Assembly (NCBI GenBank): GCA_030447525.1
Contig: JAUJOR010000004.1
Location: forward strand, 1-64,000
Source of the DNA: Chloroflexota bacterium
GTDB taxonomy: Bacteria; Chloroflexota; UBA11872; UBA12225
Direction of reading: 5' to 3'
Length of the DNA: 64,000 nt
The notes beneath the pieces were generated by a model. That model was not told where the DNA came from. It saw nothing but the letters and a program-made list of their open reading frames with translations, and searched no databases. Both the position numbers and the translations under genes were made by a program. Positions 1 through 7,846 of the stretch are shown here, piece by piece. Position 1 is the first letter of the stretch. The number at the start of each line of letters is the position of its first letter.

Positions 1-195
1 AGATAGACTCTTTTCTACAATTTTTGTGAGTTCCCTAGTCTCTGCCTTTCTCTGTTTCCCCGGGGATGCATCCGAAGCGGGAGGTTCGGCTGCCAGACGC
101 CTCGCCGCCCCGATGGAGGGCCCCCAGAACGTCACCTGGAGTACGATCGTGGCCACCACCCCCAACAGCACCGGGCGCCGGCACGGTGCTAGCAC
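1..195 (-). CDS. Partial N-terminus of a signal-anchored hypothetical protein
   Basis: An open frame runs on the minus strand from a GTG at 195 to the window edge without a stop. It encodes 65 residues: a short basic head (around PCRRP), a hydrophobic stretch of about 17 residues (VLLGVVATIVLQVTFW), then a polar tail rich in Pro, Ser, Lys and Glu. This is the profile of a signal peptide or N-terminal membrane anchor followed by an extracytoplasmic segment. It lies 76 bp downstream of the beta-propeller gene on the same strand and could be its operon partner. I cannot assign a family because only the N-terminus is present. The competing plus-strand frame (26-223) has no recognisable features. 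Confidence 0.35.
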   Translation of the reverse strand, partial: MLAPCRRPVLLGVVATIVLQVTFWGPSIGAARRLAAEPPASDASPGKQRKAETRELTKIVEKSLS

Positions 196-271
196 GGGGC
201 CGACACTCCCTCGGATACCCTAGCGCGCGCAGTTCGACCTAGGAATGGACGTTGTAGTGCCGGGCCCCGAG

Positions 272-1666
272 TCACAGGCCCGCGGCGAAGGCCGGGACTT
301 CCATCACCGCCCCCTCCAGCCCCGGAAAGCCGGGGATCGACCCGCTGACCGTGACCCAGATCCGCTGGGCGTCCGGGGAGACGGCGATTCCGTTGAGCCG
401 GCCGGCCCCGAGGCGCCCCATACCGGGGAGCTCCACCTGGCGCACGGCCACCGGCGTGCCGTCTTGCGTCAGGCGCAGGATCGTCCCGTCGCCCCGGTTG
501 GCGACATACAGGTCGGAGCCCCCGGCGAGGGTGGTGTTGCTGGCAAACGCCGGGTTGACCACTTCCGGCACCGCAGGGGCCACGTCCACCGGGACATTCA
601 GGGCCGGGACTTCGATGCGCCTGCTGTTCAGCACCCGGAAGACACGCCCGTCGTCGATCAGCGTGAGGGCCAGCAGGGCATCGCCGGCGGGGTCGGTGAC
701 GTAGAGGATGGCGTCGGGCACCCAGTTGAAGGCCATGCCGACGCGGGTGGCCGGCGGGAGGCTGGAACCATGGTCGTGGGGGCCGATCGCTCCCAGGGCG
801 CCAATCGTGCCTGCCGGGGCCAGGCCGTCCAGGCCCTGCTCCACGTGCAGCTGCGTGATGCTCCCATCGGCGCCGGCAATGGCGAACACCGCCCGGCCGC
901 TATCGTCCGGGGAGGCCCCCAGCAAGGCAGTAGCCACTGCCCCGGCGGACAGGCTCCCGACAATGGCCTGCACCGGGGTGCGGTTGGTCAGGTCTGAGGC
1001 GAAGACGCCCCCGGCGATTGCGCTCGGCGCCCCGGCCAGCGGGGCGCCGCTGGGGTCGAGCACGGACTCCAGCCCGCCGGACGCGCCCAGCGGTGCAGAG
1101 GCAATCCAGGGCCGGCCAAAGGCATTGTTCACAGAGATGGACAGGGGGTTGCTCACCCCAGGGAGGGCTGCCGTTACAGCCCCTGGGCTGTGCCGCCCGT
1201 TGCCAAAGGCCGGGCTCTGGGCGGTGTAGAGCTGCACCTGCCCGTCCTGCGCCCTGGCCTGGTCGCCGGCGGCGGCGAAGCCCTGGGGCACGACCAGGGT
1301 GTCCCCTGAGCTTGACGTAAGGGAGAGAATGGCCCCCTCCGGCCAGTCGGCCATAGCCGCCGGGGCACCGAAGTTGGAGGTGCTGGCCACCAGGATGCGT
1401 TCGGCATCCAGCACCTCGCCGGGCTGCGTGAAGCGGGCCAGCGCCGGCTTGTCGTGAATGGGCCCGCCGGGATGGAAGTACCCCACCGCGCTGATCGCCC
1501 CGGCCCCGCCTATGCCTACGGCCAGCAGGCGTCCGGTGATGGCCGGCGCTGGATTCCCCTGGGCACCGGCAACAGACGTGCGTCGAGAGATGGTGTGGAG
1601 AGCGAGCCCGCCGGCCACGGCCGTGATGACGGCCGACCGGCGTGAGAAGCGCAACATGTTATTCAT
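272..1666 (-). CDS. Tat-exported beta-propeller-like secreted protein
   Basis: The product is a 464-residue protein probably located outside the cytoplasmic membrane. I start it at the ATG at 1666 because the next residues form a twin-arginine signal peptide: RFSRRS, then a hydrophobic alanine/glycine stretch ending near VAGAQG. The body is composed of repeated beta-rich segments with phrases typical of YVTN/NHL-type propellers, such as SDLYVANRGDGTILRL and NGIAVSPDAQRIWVTV in the C-terminal third. No catalytic motif was seen. The in-frame ATG 72 bp further upstream would bury the signal peptide behind 24 proline-rich residues and is less likely. Function is unknown; a structural or binding role at the cell surface is inference. 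It follows recX on the same strand with a 102 bp gap. Confidence 0.7.
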   Translation of the reverse strand: MNNMLRFSRRSAVITAVAGGLALHTISRRTSVAGAQGNPAPAITGRLLAVGIGGAGAISAVGYFHPGGPIHDKPALARFTQPGEVLDAERILVASTSNFGAPAAMADWPEGAILSLTSSSGDTLVVPQGFAAAGDQARAQDGQVQLYTAQSPAFGNGRHSPGAVTAALPGVSNPLSISVNNAFGRPWIASAPLGASGGLESVLDPSGAPLAGAPSAIAGGVFASDLTNRTPVQAIVGSLSAGAVATALLGASPDDSGRAVFAIAGADGSITQLHVEQGLDGLAPAGTIGALGAIGPHDHGSSLPPATRVGMAFNWVPDAILYVTDPAGDALLALTLIDDGRVFRVLNSRRIEVPALNVPVDVAPAVPEVVNPAFASNTTLAGGSDLYVANRGDGTILRLTQDGTPVAVRQVELPGMGRLGAGRLNGIAVSPDAQRIWVTVSGSIPGFPGLEGAVMEVPAFAAGL

Positions 1667-1768
1667 ACGCCAGGACCGTACGCCGGAAGGGGTAGCTGGG
1701 CTCAACGCCGTAGGACATCGGTCCTGGGGTGGGGTCACCCCCAGGGTGGGATCAGCCCAGCGGTGCGA

Positions 1769-2518
1769 TCAATCCTGGGGCGGAGCCGTCTCTCCCGTGC
1801 GCATCGCCCACAGCCGGCGCACGACGTCCCAGACCACGTCCGGGGCAAAGCCCCGGCGCATCAGGAAGCCCCCCACCTTGCGCCCGAACTCGGCGTAGTC
1901 GCCGGCGGCGACCCCGGCGGCCTTTTTCTCCGCCGCCTGCAGGGCCAGGGCCCGCTCATCCCTGGCGGCGTCGCTGATCGCTTGATCGACCACCTCGCGC
2001 CCCACCCCCTTCTGGCGCAGCTCGGCCCGCAGGCGGCGAGCCCCCTGCGGGCGCAGGCGCTGCCGATTTTCCACCCAGGACAAGGCGAAGGCCTCGTCGT
2101 CCAGGTAGTGGTAGCCCTGCAGGCGGGCCACGACGGCCTCCACCGTCTCCAGGGCATGGCCCTTCTGTCCCAGGGCCAGGCGGATCTCCTGCTCCGAGCG
2201 AGGGCGGTAGGAGAGGAGGACAAGGGCCTGTTGCATCGCCCGCTCGGCGGCCTCGTGGCGTACGAGACCGGCCACGTCGTCCGGCGTCAGGGACGCCCCG
2301 GTCGTTAGCCCGGCGTCGGCGGCTACCCTGGCGGTCAATCCAAAGGCGAACCGCCCGTCCAGGTACAGGTTGAGCCGTTCCGGATCGCTGGCCTGCGCTT
2401 CCAGCGCCGACACCACGCCGGACAGGGGCCGGGCCTCCTGGTCTTCCCCCCCGGTGCCGTCAGCCACGCCCTTCGAGTCCGCTGGGGGACGGGGGGCTCG
2501 CCTCATTGCTCGCCTCAT
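1769..2518 (-). CDS. recX: Regulatory protein RecX
   Basis: RecX proteins bind RecA filaments and modulate RecA recombinase and coprotease activity. The 249-residue product has the family's all-helical three-repeat layout after a 35-residue low-complexity N-terminus. Diagnostic segments are LLSYRPRSEQEIRLAL (repeat 1), YHYLDDEAFALSWVENR (repeat 2), LRAELRQKGVGREVVD, and a C-terminal repeat containing KVGGFLMRRGFAPDVVWDVV. The gene begins 9 bp after the stop of the GT2 gene, so the two are probably co-transcribed. This is an unusual place for recX, which is often next to recA; recA is not in this window. The true start could lie up to about 30 codons downstream of the ATG given here. Confidence 0.92.
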   Translation of the reverse strand: MRRAMRRAPRPPADSKGVADGTGGEDQEARPLSGVVSALEAQASDPERLNLYLDGRFAFGLTARVAADAGLTTGASLTPDDVAGLVRHEAAERAMQQALVLLSYRPRSEQEIRLALGQKGHALETVEAVVARLQGYHYLDDEAFALSWVENRQRLRPQGARRLRAELRQKGVGREVVDQAISDAARDERALALQAAEKKAAGVAAGDYAEFGRKVGGFLMRRGFAPDVVWDVVRRLWAMRTGETAPPQD

Positions 2519-2527
2519 CGGGCGCCC

Positions 2528-3625
2528 CTACAGCCTCTCCGGCAATGTAACCACATCCGTGGCCGTTTCTCGACTCGTGTGCGTCTCAGGGGCGGTGGCC
2601 GTCTTTCTTGTGCCCAGCACCCGGCGCAGGCGCCGATAGCGGGCGAACACGGCATGGGGGGGGCGCAGCGGCTCCAGCCACGGCGCCGTGCGCTCCCAGC
2701 CGCCGGGAAAGCGGGCGTGTAGCCGGCGGCGCTCGTCCAGAATCGGGCCCAGGCCGCGGAGGGCCGCCAGGCGCCCCAGCAGGGGGCTGATGTCCCGCCT
2801 GGTGGCCATCGTGTAGGGGAGCGATGCCACGTCGTAGAACAGGAGCGCCGGGAAGTAGCGCGTCAGGCCCGGCGCCGGGTAGCACTTGGCGATCAGCCAC
2901 ACCTTGTTCCGTCCCAGGTGCCAGTTCTTCAGCGGCGAGCCCTCCTTGGCGCTGGCCGAATGGGCGTGGCGTACCGTTGCCTGCGGGACGTACACCGCCC
3001 GCCAGCCGGCCAGCCGGGCGCGCCAGGCCAGGTCGACGTCTTCCAGGTACATGAAGAACCTGGCGTCGAAGCCCCCCAGCTCCTCCAACATCGCCCGCCG
3101 GTACAGGGCCGCCCCGGCGCTGGCGCCGAACACCTCTACCGGCGCCGCCTCGCTGGCCGCCACCGGCTGCCCCACGAGGCGGTCCCAGGCGATGCCGGCC
3201 CGATCGACGCTGATCCCGGCCGACTGGATCAGCCCGGGGGCGTGGTCAAAGACCATCTTGCTGGCCACGCTCCCGACGTGCGCCGCGCCCCGCGCCGGCT
3301 CTAGCAGGGCCGCCAGCCAGCCCGGCTGCGGCACGGTGTCGTTATTGAGCGTGACCACAAACTCCCCCCGCGCCAGGCGAAAGGCGTGGTTGTTTGGCGC
3401 GGCGAAGCCCTCATTCCGAGCGTTGAGCACCGGGCGCACCCGGACGTCACGCCCGGCCAGGGCGGCGAGGTACTCGGCCGTGCCATCACTCGAGGCGTTG
3501 TCCACCACCAGGACCTCGAGCTGGGCCCCGTCCGGCAGCCCCTGGCTCAGCACCGCAGGCAAGGATTGGCGCAGGTGATGGAGGCCATTCCAGGTCACCA
3601 CCACGACCGATAGCAGTGGCTCCAA
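2528..3625 (-). CDS. Family 2 glycosyltransferase (rhamnosyltransferase-like)
   Basis: A 365-residue GT-A fold inverting glycosyltransferase, expected to move a sugar from a nucleotide donor to a growing lipid-linked glycan in the cytoplasm. The N-terminus LLSVVVVTWNGLHHLRQSL is the classic GT2 start. LEVLVVDNASSDGT binds the nucleotide, FVVTLNNDTVPQPGWL carries the metal-binding acidic pair, and FFMYLEDVDLAWRARLAG is the ED-x-D-x-x-x-R acceptor/catalytic motif. The start codon is TTG at 3625, chosen because it sits directly before the first beta strand. The C-terminal 100 residues are basic and lack membrane segments. It heads the minus-strand unit GT2-recX-propeller and is divergent from the gene at 3697. 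The frameshifted GT2 at 6797 is a clear relative with the same motifs. Confidence 0.9.
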   Translation of the reverse strand: MEPLLSVVVVTWNGLHHLRQSLPAVLSQGLPDGAQLEVLVVDNASSDGTAEYLAALAGRDVRVRPVLNARNEGFAAPNNHAFRLARGEFVVTLNNDTVPQPGWLAALLEPARGAAHVGSVASKMVFDHAPGLIQSAGISVDRAGIAWDRLVGQPVAASEAAPVEVFGASAGAALYRRAMLEELGGFDARFFMYLEDVDLAWRARLAGWRAVYVPQATVRHAHSASAKEGSPLKNWHLGRNKVWLIAKCYPAPGLTRYFPALLFYDVASLPYTMATRRDISPLLGRLAALRGLGPILDERRRLHARFPGGWERTAPWLEPLRPPHAVFARYRRLRRVLGTRKTATAPETHTSRETATDVVTLPERL

Positions 3626-3696
3626 GGGCGCTCAGTCTACCCCACGGGGAGACCGGCGGGGCACCTGGGGTAAGATTCCACCGGGGACCCAGCACC

Positions 3697-4059
3697 ATGA
3701 ATGGATCACCGGGCGGCGCCGAGCTCGAGCAGATGGGACCTGTGGCGCGGATGATGATCAGCGTGGCCGGACACGCCATCACCAGCTACGTGCAGTTCCG
3801 CGCCCTGGCCGAGCTGCTCATCGCCCGTGGCCTGATCTCCCGCGAGGAGCTGGAAAGCCAGTTCAGCCTGATGCGCGAGCAGCAGCTCGACCAGACGATC
3901 GACGAGTGGTTCACGCCAGACATCGCCTACCACCTCAAGATGGCCATCCAGTCGGCCATGGCGCAGGATGAAGCCCCCGCCGGGGTCGCTCCACCCGACG
4001 CCGACGAGGTGGCCCGTGCCCGCCTGATGCAGCGCGGCATGCCCCCCCCCGAGCCCTAA
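3697..4059 (+). CDS. Small alpha-helical hypothetical protein
   Basis: The 120-residue product is not recognised. It appears soluble and mostly helical: residues 15-80 (from GPVARMMISVAG to ISREELESQFSLMREQQ) form predicted amphipathic helices rich in Glu, Gln and Leu, followed by DQTIDEWFTPDIAYHLKM and a proline/alanine-rich tail. I start it at ATG 3697; the ATG at 3736 (GPVARMM) is an alternative. An upstream in-frame ATG at 3616 overlaps the start of the divergent GT2 gene and is unlikely. It lies 120 bp before the ABC exporter genes, which may make it part of that transcript, but nothing in its sequence shows a role in export. Confidence 0.6.
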   Translation: MNGSPGGAELEQMGPVARMMISVAGHAITSYVQFRALAELLIARGLISREELESQFSLMREQQLDQTIDEWFTPDIAYHLKMAIQSAMAQDEAPAGVAPPDADEVARARLMQRGMPPPEP

Positions 4060-4179
4060 GCGTCCGCCACCGTGGACGTCGCTGTCCCCAGTGCCCGGAG
4101 GTAACCGCCGGCTACCAGGGCCGGTGCCCAGGACGCTACCCGGAGCTCCCTCGCCCCGTTCGGGTCGTAGGTACACGGG

Positions 4180-5037
4180 ATGGCGTCGGGCGTGCACACC
4201 TCCTCGCTCGCCGGTGGGTCCCGCCCGTCGGGCCGGGCCGGGGGGCTGTTCGCGCCCATTCGCGAGATCTGGGCCTACCGCGACCTCCTGCTGAACCTGG
4301 TCAAGCGCGACCTGGCGGTGCGCTACAAGCGGTCGGCGCTGGGGTTTGCCTGGTCGTTCCTCAACCCCCTGCTGATGATGCTCGTCTTCGCCATCGTCTT
4401 CCAGGTGGTGCGTCCCCTCTCGGTACGGAGCTATCCCCTGTTCGTGCTGGCCGGGCTGCTGCCCTGGAACTTCCTGGCCGGCTCGCTCTCCGGGGCGGTT
4501 CGAAGCATTACCGGCAACGCCCAGCTGATCGACAAGGTGTACTTCCCGCGGGAGATCCTACCCCTGGCCGTGGTGCTGGCCAACCTGGTGAACTTCCTGC
4601 TCAGCCTGGCCGTCTTCATCCCCCTGGCCCTCCTCCTGGGGGCAAGACTGAGCCCCTGGACGCTGGCCCTGCCGGTCTTGATCGGCGTGCAGCTCCTGCT
4701 CGTCGCCGGGCTGGCCCTGCTGCTGGCGGCCCTGAACGTGTTCTACCGCGACACGGAGCTGGTGCTGGACGTGGCCATTACGGCCTGGTTCTTCCTCACC
4801 CCTATCTTTTACGAGCTGGAGCTGCTCCCCAATCAGGTCTTCGGCGTGGACGTCTGGCGGTTTGTCTACACCTTGAACCCCATGGCCACGCTGGTGACCG
4901 ACTACCGCTACATCCTCCTGTACCAGTACCCCATCATCCGGCACACCCTCGTCCCGGCCGTGCTGGGTGTCGTCTGCCTGCTGGTGGGGTGGTACCTGTT
5001 CCGGCGCGTCGCCCCGGCCTTTTCGGAAGAGGTCTGA
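4180..5037 (+). CDS. Polysaccharide ABC exporter, permease subunit (Wzm/TagG type)
   Basis: A 285-residue ABC-2 type permease that would form the channel for lipid-linked polysaccharide export across the cytoplasmic membrane. After a 30-residue cytoplasmic head comes the family hallmark LLLNLVKRDLAVRYKRSALGFAWSFLNPL (given in two parts: LLLNLVKRDLAVRYKRS and ALGFAWSFLNPL). This is followed by about six membrane spans, with NAQLIDKVYFPREILPLA between spans 2 and 3 and FYRDTELVLDVAITAWFFLTPIFYE before the last spans. Length and order match Wzm/RfbD/TagG proteins. The ATPase gene follows after 8 bp, so the two subunits are translated together. The GT genes downstream support export of an O-antigen-like or cell-wall glycan. 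Confidence 0.92.
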   Translation: MASGVHTSSLAGGSRPSGRAGGLFAPIREIWAYRDLLLNLVKRDLAVRYKRSALGFAWSFLNPLLMMLVFAIVFQVVRPLSVRSYPLFVLAGLLPWNFLAGSLSGAVRSITGNAQLIDKVYFPREILPLAVVLANLVNFLLSLAVFIPLALLLGARLSPWTLALPVLIGVQLLLVAGLALLLAALNVFYRDTELVLDVAITAWFFLTPIFYELELLPNQVFGVDVWRFVYTLNPMATLVTDYRYILLYQYPIIRHTLVPAVLGVVCLLVGWYLFRRVAPAFSEEV

Positions 5038-5045
5038 GCACGGGC

Positions 5046-6800
5046 ATGGAGGCGGTGCGCTTCACGGATGTCTCCAAGCGCTTCATCATCCGTCACGAGC
5101 GGGCGCGGACGTTTCAAGAGGCGGCCCTGAATCTCCTGCGCCTCCGGCGCGTCAACGGGGCGCGGGAAGAATTCTGGGCCCTGCAGAACGTCTCGTTCAG
5201 CCTGGAGCGCGGGCGCACGCTGGGGATCGTCGGGCGCAACGGGTCGGGGAAGAGCACCCTACTCAAGCTCCTGGCCGGGACGATGCGCCCCACCGGCGGG
5301 GAGATCGTCGCCCAGGGCCGGGTGTTCGGCCTGCTGGAGCTGGCCGCCGGCTTCCACCCGGACCTGTCTGGGCGCGACAACGTGTTCCTCAACGGGGCCT
5401 TCCTGGGCTTCTCCCGGCGCGAGATGGCGGCGCGCTTCGACCAGATCGTCGCCTTTGCCGAGCTGGAACAGTTCATCGATACCCCGGTCAAGCACTACTC
5501 CTCGGGGATGTACATGCGCCTCGGCTTTGCCATCGCCGTCTCCGTGGAGCCAGATATCCTGGTGATCGACGAAGTCCTGGCCGTAGGGGACGCCGCCTTC
5601 CGGCAGAAGTGCTTCGCCGCCCTGGCGGCCTTCAAGGCCAGGCAGAAGACCATCCTGTTCGTCACCCATGATGCCGCCGCCGTGCGTCGCTTTTGTGATG
5701 AAGCCATCTGGCTGGATGGGGGACACGTGCGCGCCGGCGGTGCTGCCCCGGAAGTCCTCGCCGAGTACCTGACGGCCACCGGGGCCTCGCACGGGGGGGC
5801 CATCGCCGTGGCCGGGCGCCCGGCTGATCCGCTGGCCCGGTCCCAGGGGGACGTCACCCTCCTGGCGGTGGAGACGATAGACGAAGGGGGAAGCCCCGAG
5901 CGGCACTTCGTCAGCGGACAGCCCGTAGGGGTGCGGGTGCGCTTCCGGGCCGCCCGCAGCGTGGCGGACGTCACCATCGGCGTCGGCGTCCACCGCGCGG
6001 ACGGTCTGTACCTCTGCGGGACGAGCACGGGGGCCTGGGGGCAGCGGGGCCACCTGGCGCCGGGTGAGGGGGAAGCCACCTGCTGGCTGGGGCCCTTGCC
6101 CCTGGCCGCCGCCGAGTACACCGTTTCGGCCGCCGTCTGGACGGCCGGGGCCGGCCCCCCGGTGGCGCCGTCCCACCGCCTCTCCCAGGCATCCCGCTTC
6201 GCCATCCGGCCGCCGCGCAAGGAGCAGGGCGGCGCCCTGGTGCTGACGCCCTCCTGGACGGCCGGCGCGGCGCGGACCCGGGAGGGGGAGAGCGGCGCCT
6301 CCTTAGCCATGCCGGGCCCGGCGCAGGGCTACCGGCCGGGCGTCCCGGCCGACCAGGCCCGCCCGGCAGACGGCTTCCACGCCCGCTGGCGCCGCTCGCC
6401 CTCTCGCCTGACCATGGGGGAAGGTGACGACGAGTTCCTCGGCGCCGGCTGGTACCCGCCGGAAGATCTGGCCCCCGCCCGTCCGCTGGACGGCCGACCG
6501 GCCGTGGCCTACCTGACCCAGGACGAGTGGACGTCCACCGTCGGCGTCACCATGTGCCGGCCGCAGCACGGCGCCGGGACGGCCACCGGGCGCCTGTCCG
6601 TCGGCGGACGCCTGGCGGGACGCTTCAGCCTGGCCGTGCCGGCATTGGAGCCATTCACCTTTCCCGTGGAGCCGGTCGACGAGACGCGCGAGGTGGAGGT
6701 CGTCCTGGAGATCGACGGCGCCATGGAGCCGGCCGCCGGTGGGGCGAGTGACGATCGACGCCAGCTGGGAGTGGCCGTGCATGAGATCTGGCTGGAATGA
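5046..6800 (+). CDS. Polysaccharide ABC exporter, ATPase subunit with extended C-terminus (Wzt type)
   Basis: The 584-residue ATPase powers the adjacent permease. Residues 1-245 are the nucleotide-binding domain: Walker A GRNGSGKS at 63-70, signature YSSGM at 151-155, Walker B ILVIDE at 171-176 and the switch histidine in FVTHD near 208. Residues about 268-395 form a Wzt-type beta-sandwich (from GDVTLLAVETIDEGG), the domain that in characterised Wzt proteins recognises the glycan terminus. A further region of about 150 residues (roughly 430-584, with LGAGWYPPED, YLTQDEWTS and VAVHEIWLE) is not normal for Wzt, which usually ends near 430. It resembles a segment inside the GT4 encoded at 7834. 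The start ATG at 5046 lies 8 bp after the permease stop; the stop overlaps the next ATG. Confidence 0.9.
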   Translation: MEAVRFTDVSKRFIIRHERARTFQEAALNLLRLRRVNGAREEFWALQNVSFSLERGRTLGIVGRNGSGKSTLLKLLAGTMRPTGGEIVAQGRVFGLLELAAGFHPDLSGRDNVFLNGAFLGFSRREMAARFDQIVAFAELEQFIDTPVKHYSSGMYMRLGFAIAVSVEPDILVIDEVLAVGDAAFRQKCFAALAAFKARQKTILFVTHDAAAVRRFCDEAIWLDGGHVRAGGAAPEVLAEYLTATGASHGGAIAVAGRPADPLARSQGDVTLLAVETIDEGGSPERHFVSGQPVGVRVRFRAARSVADVTIGVGVHRADGLYLCGTSTGAWGQRGHLAPGEGEATCWLGPLPLAAAEYTVSAAVWTAGAGPPVAPSHRLSQASRFAIRPPRKEQGGALVLTPSWTAGAARTREGESGASLAMPGPAQGYRPGVPADQARPADGFHARWRRSPSRLTMGEGDDEFLGAGWYPPEDLAPARPLDGRPAVAYLTQDEWTSTVGVTMCRPQHGAGTATGRLSVGGRLAGRFSLAVPALEPFTFPVEPVDETREVEVVLEIDGAMEPAAGGASDDRRQLGVAVHEIWLE

Positions 6801-7846
6801 CCGCTCGCCGGGAGGGGGAGGTGGGGCAAACCGAAGCGCCGTACGTCTCCGTGCTGGTGCTGAACTGGAACGGAGCGCGCCTCCTGCCCCGCTGCCTGGC
6901 CGCCCTGGGGGGACGGACTACCCCCGTGACCGCTGGGAGGCGGTAGTGGTGGACAATGCCTCCACCGACGGCTCGCTGGAGGGCGCGGCCGAGGCCTTTC
7001 CCTGGATCAAGACCTGGCGCAACCCGGCAAACTGGGGCTTTGCCCGTGGCTACGCGCCCGCCGTCGCCCCTCTCCCCAGGGCCGTACGTCGTCCTGCTCA
7101 ACTCAGATACGCGCGTCCAACCCGGCTGGCTCAAGGCCCTGGTGGGCGCCGCCGAGGACGATCCCCAGGTGGGCGCCGCCAGCGCCAAGTGCATCTTCCC
7201 GCCGGACAGTCCGCATGCCGGCCATATCCAGAACGCCGGTGGCCTGCTCCTATTGGACGGGAGCGGGCGTGACCGGGGCACCCTGGTGCACGACGGGCGC
7301 ATCCTCTACGAGCCGGATCAAGGACAGTACGAGCGCCTAGAGGAGGTGTTCTTTTTCTGCGGGCAGCGCCCTGCTGCGTACGGCGGCCCTCCAGGACGCC
7401 GGCAGCCTCGACCCCCGCTACTTCATGTACTACGAGGACCTCGATCTCTCCTGGCGCCTGCGCCTGCGGGACTGGAAGGTCGTCTACGTCCCCGGAGCGG
7501 TGGTCGAGCACGACCACGCCGCCACCAGCGGGGAGTGGTCGCCAATGTTTGTCTACAACGTGGAGCGAAACCGGCCCCTGATGCTCCCTCAAGCTCGCCC
7601 CCCTTCCCGCTGGCGGCCCGCGAAGCTGGGACGCTACACCGCCCAGCTCGCCCGGAGCCTGCGCCGGCGTCCTGTACTGGGCCGTGACCCGCCGCCAGCG
7701 GGGCCCGCACGCCTCCCAGGCCCGGCGCCAGGCTCGCGTGGTCATCAGCTGGCTCCTCGAGGCTCCCCGGCATCCTCCACGAACGGCGGCGCATCCGGCG
7801 CCAGCGCCTCGTGCCCGACGCGGCGATCGAGCGTTGGATGATCTGA
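6797..7846 (+). pseudogene. Family 2 glycosyltransferase broken by several frameshifts
   Basis: The ATG at 6797 overlaps the wzt-like stop (ATGA). Read across frames, the sequence encodes a full GT2 of about 345 residues: APYVSVLVLNWNGARLL, EAVVVDNASTDGS, NWGFARGY, YVVLLNSDTRVQPGWL, YFMYYEDLDLSWRLRLRDW and a basic C-terminus ending IERWMI. At least five or six single-base shifts separate these pieces. Two are precise: the G run at 6907-6912 needs one more G, and the G run at 7361-7363 has one too many. All key motifs survive. This could be a decaying gene or a stretch of poor consensus sequence with homopolymer errors; the second is favoured because the next gene has the same damage. If intact, it would add a sugar in the cytoplasm like the GT2 at 2528. 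Confidence 0.75.

Noticed and set aside
26..223. Plus-strand 65-residue frame at the left edge
   Set aside because: It has no ribosome-binding site and no recognisable pattern; the opposite strand has a better candidate with a signal anchor.
1723..1745. Hairpin CCTGGGG/CCCCAGG downstream of recX as a terminator
   Set aside because: There is a seven-base stem but no T tract on the coding strand; evidence is too weak.
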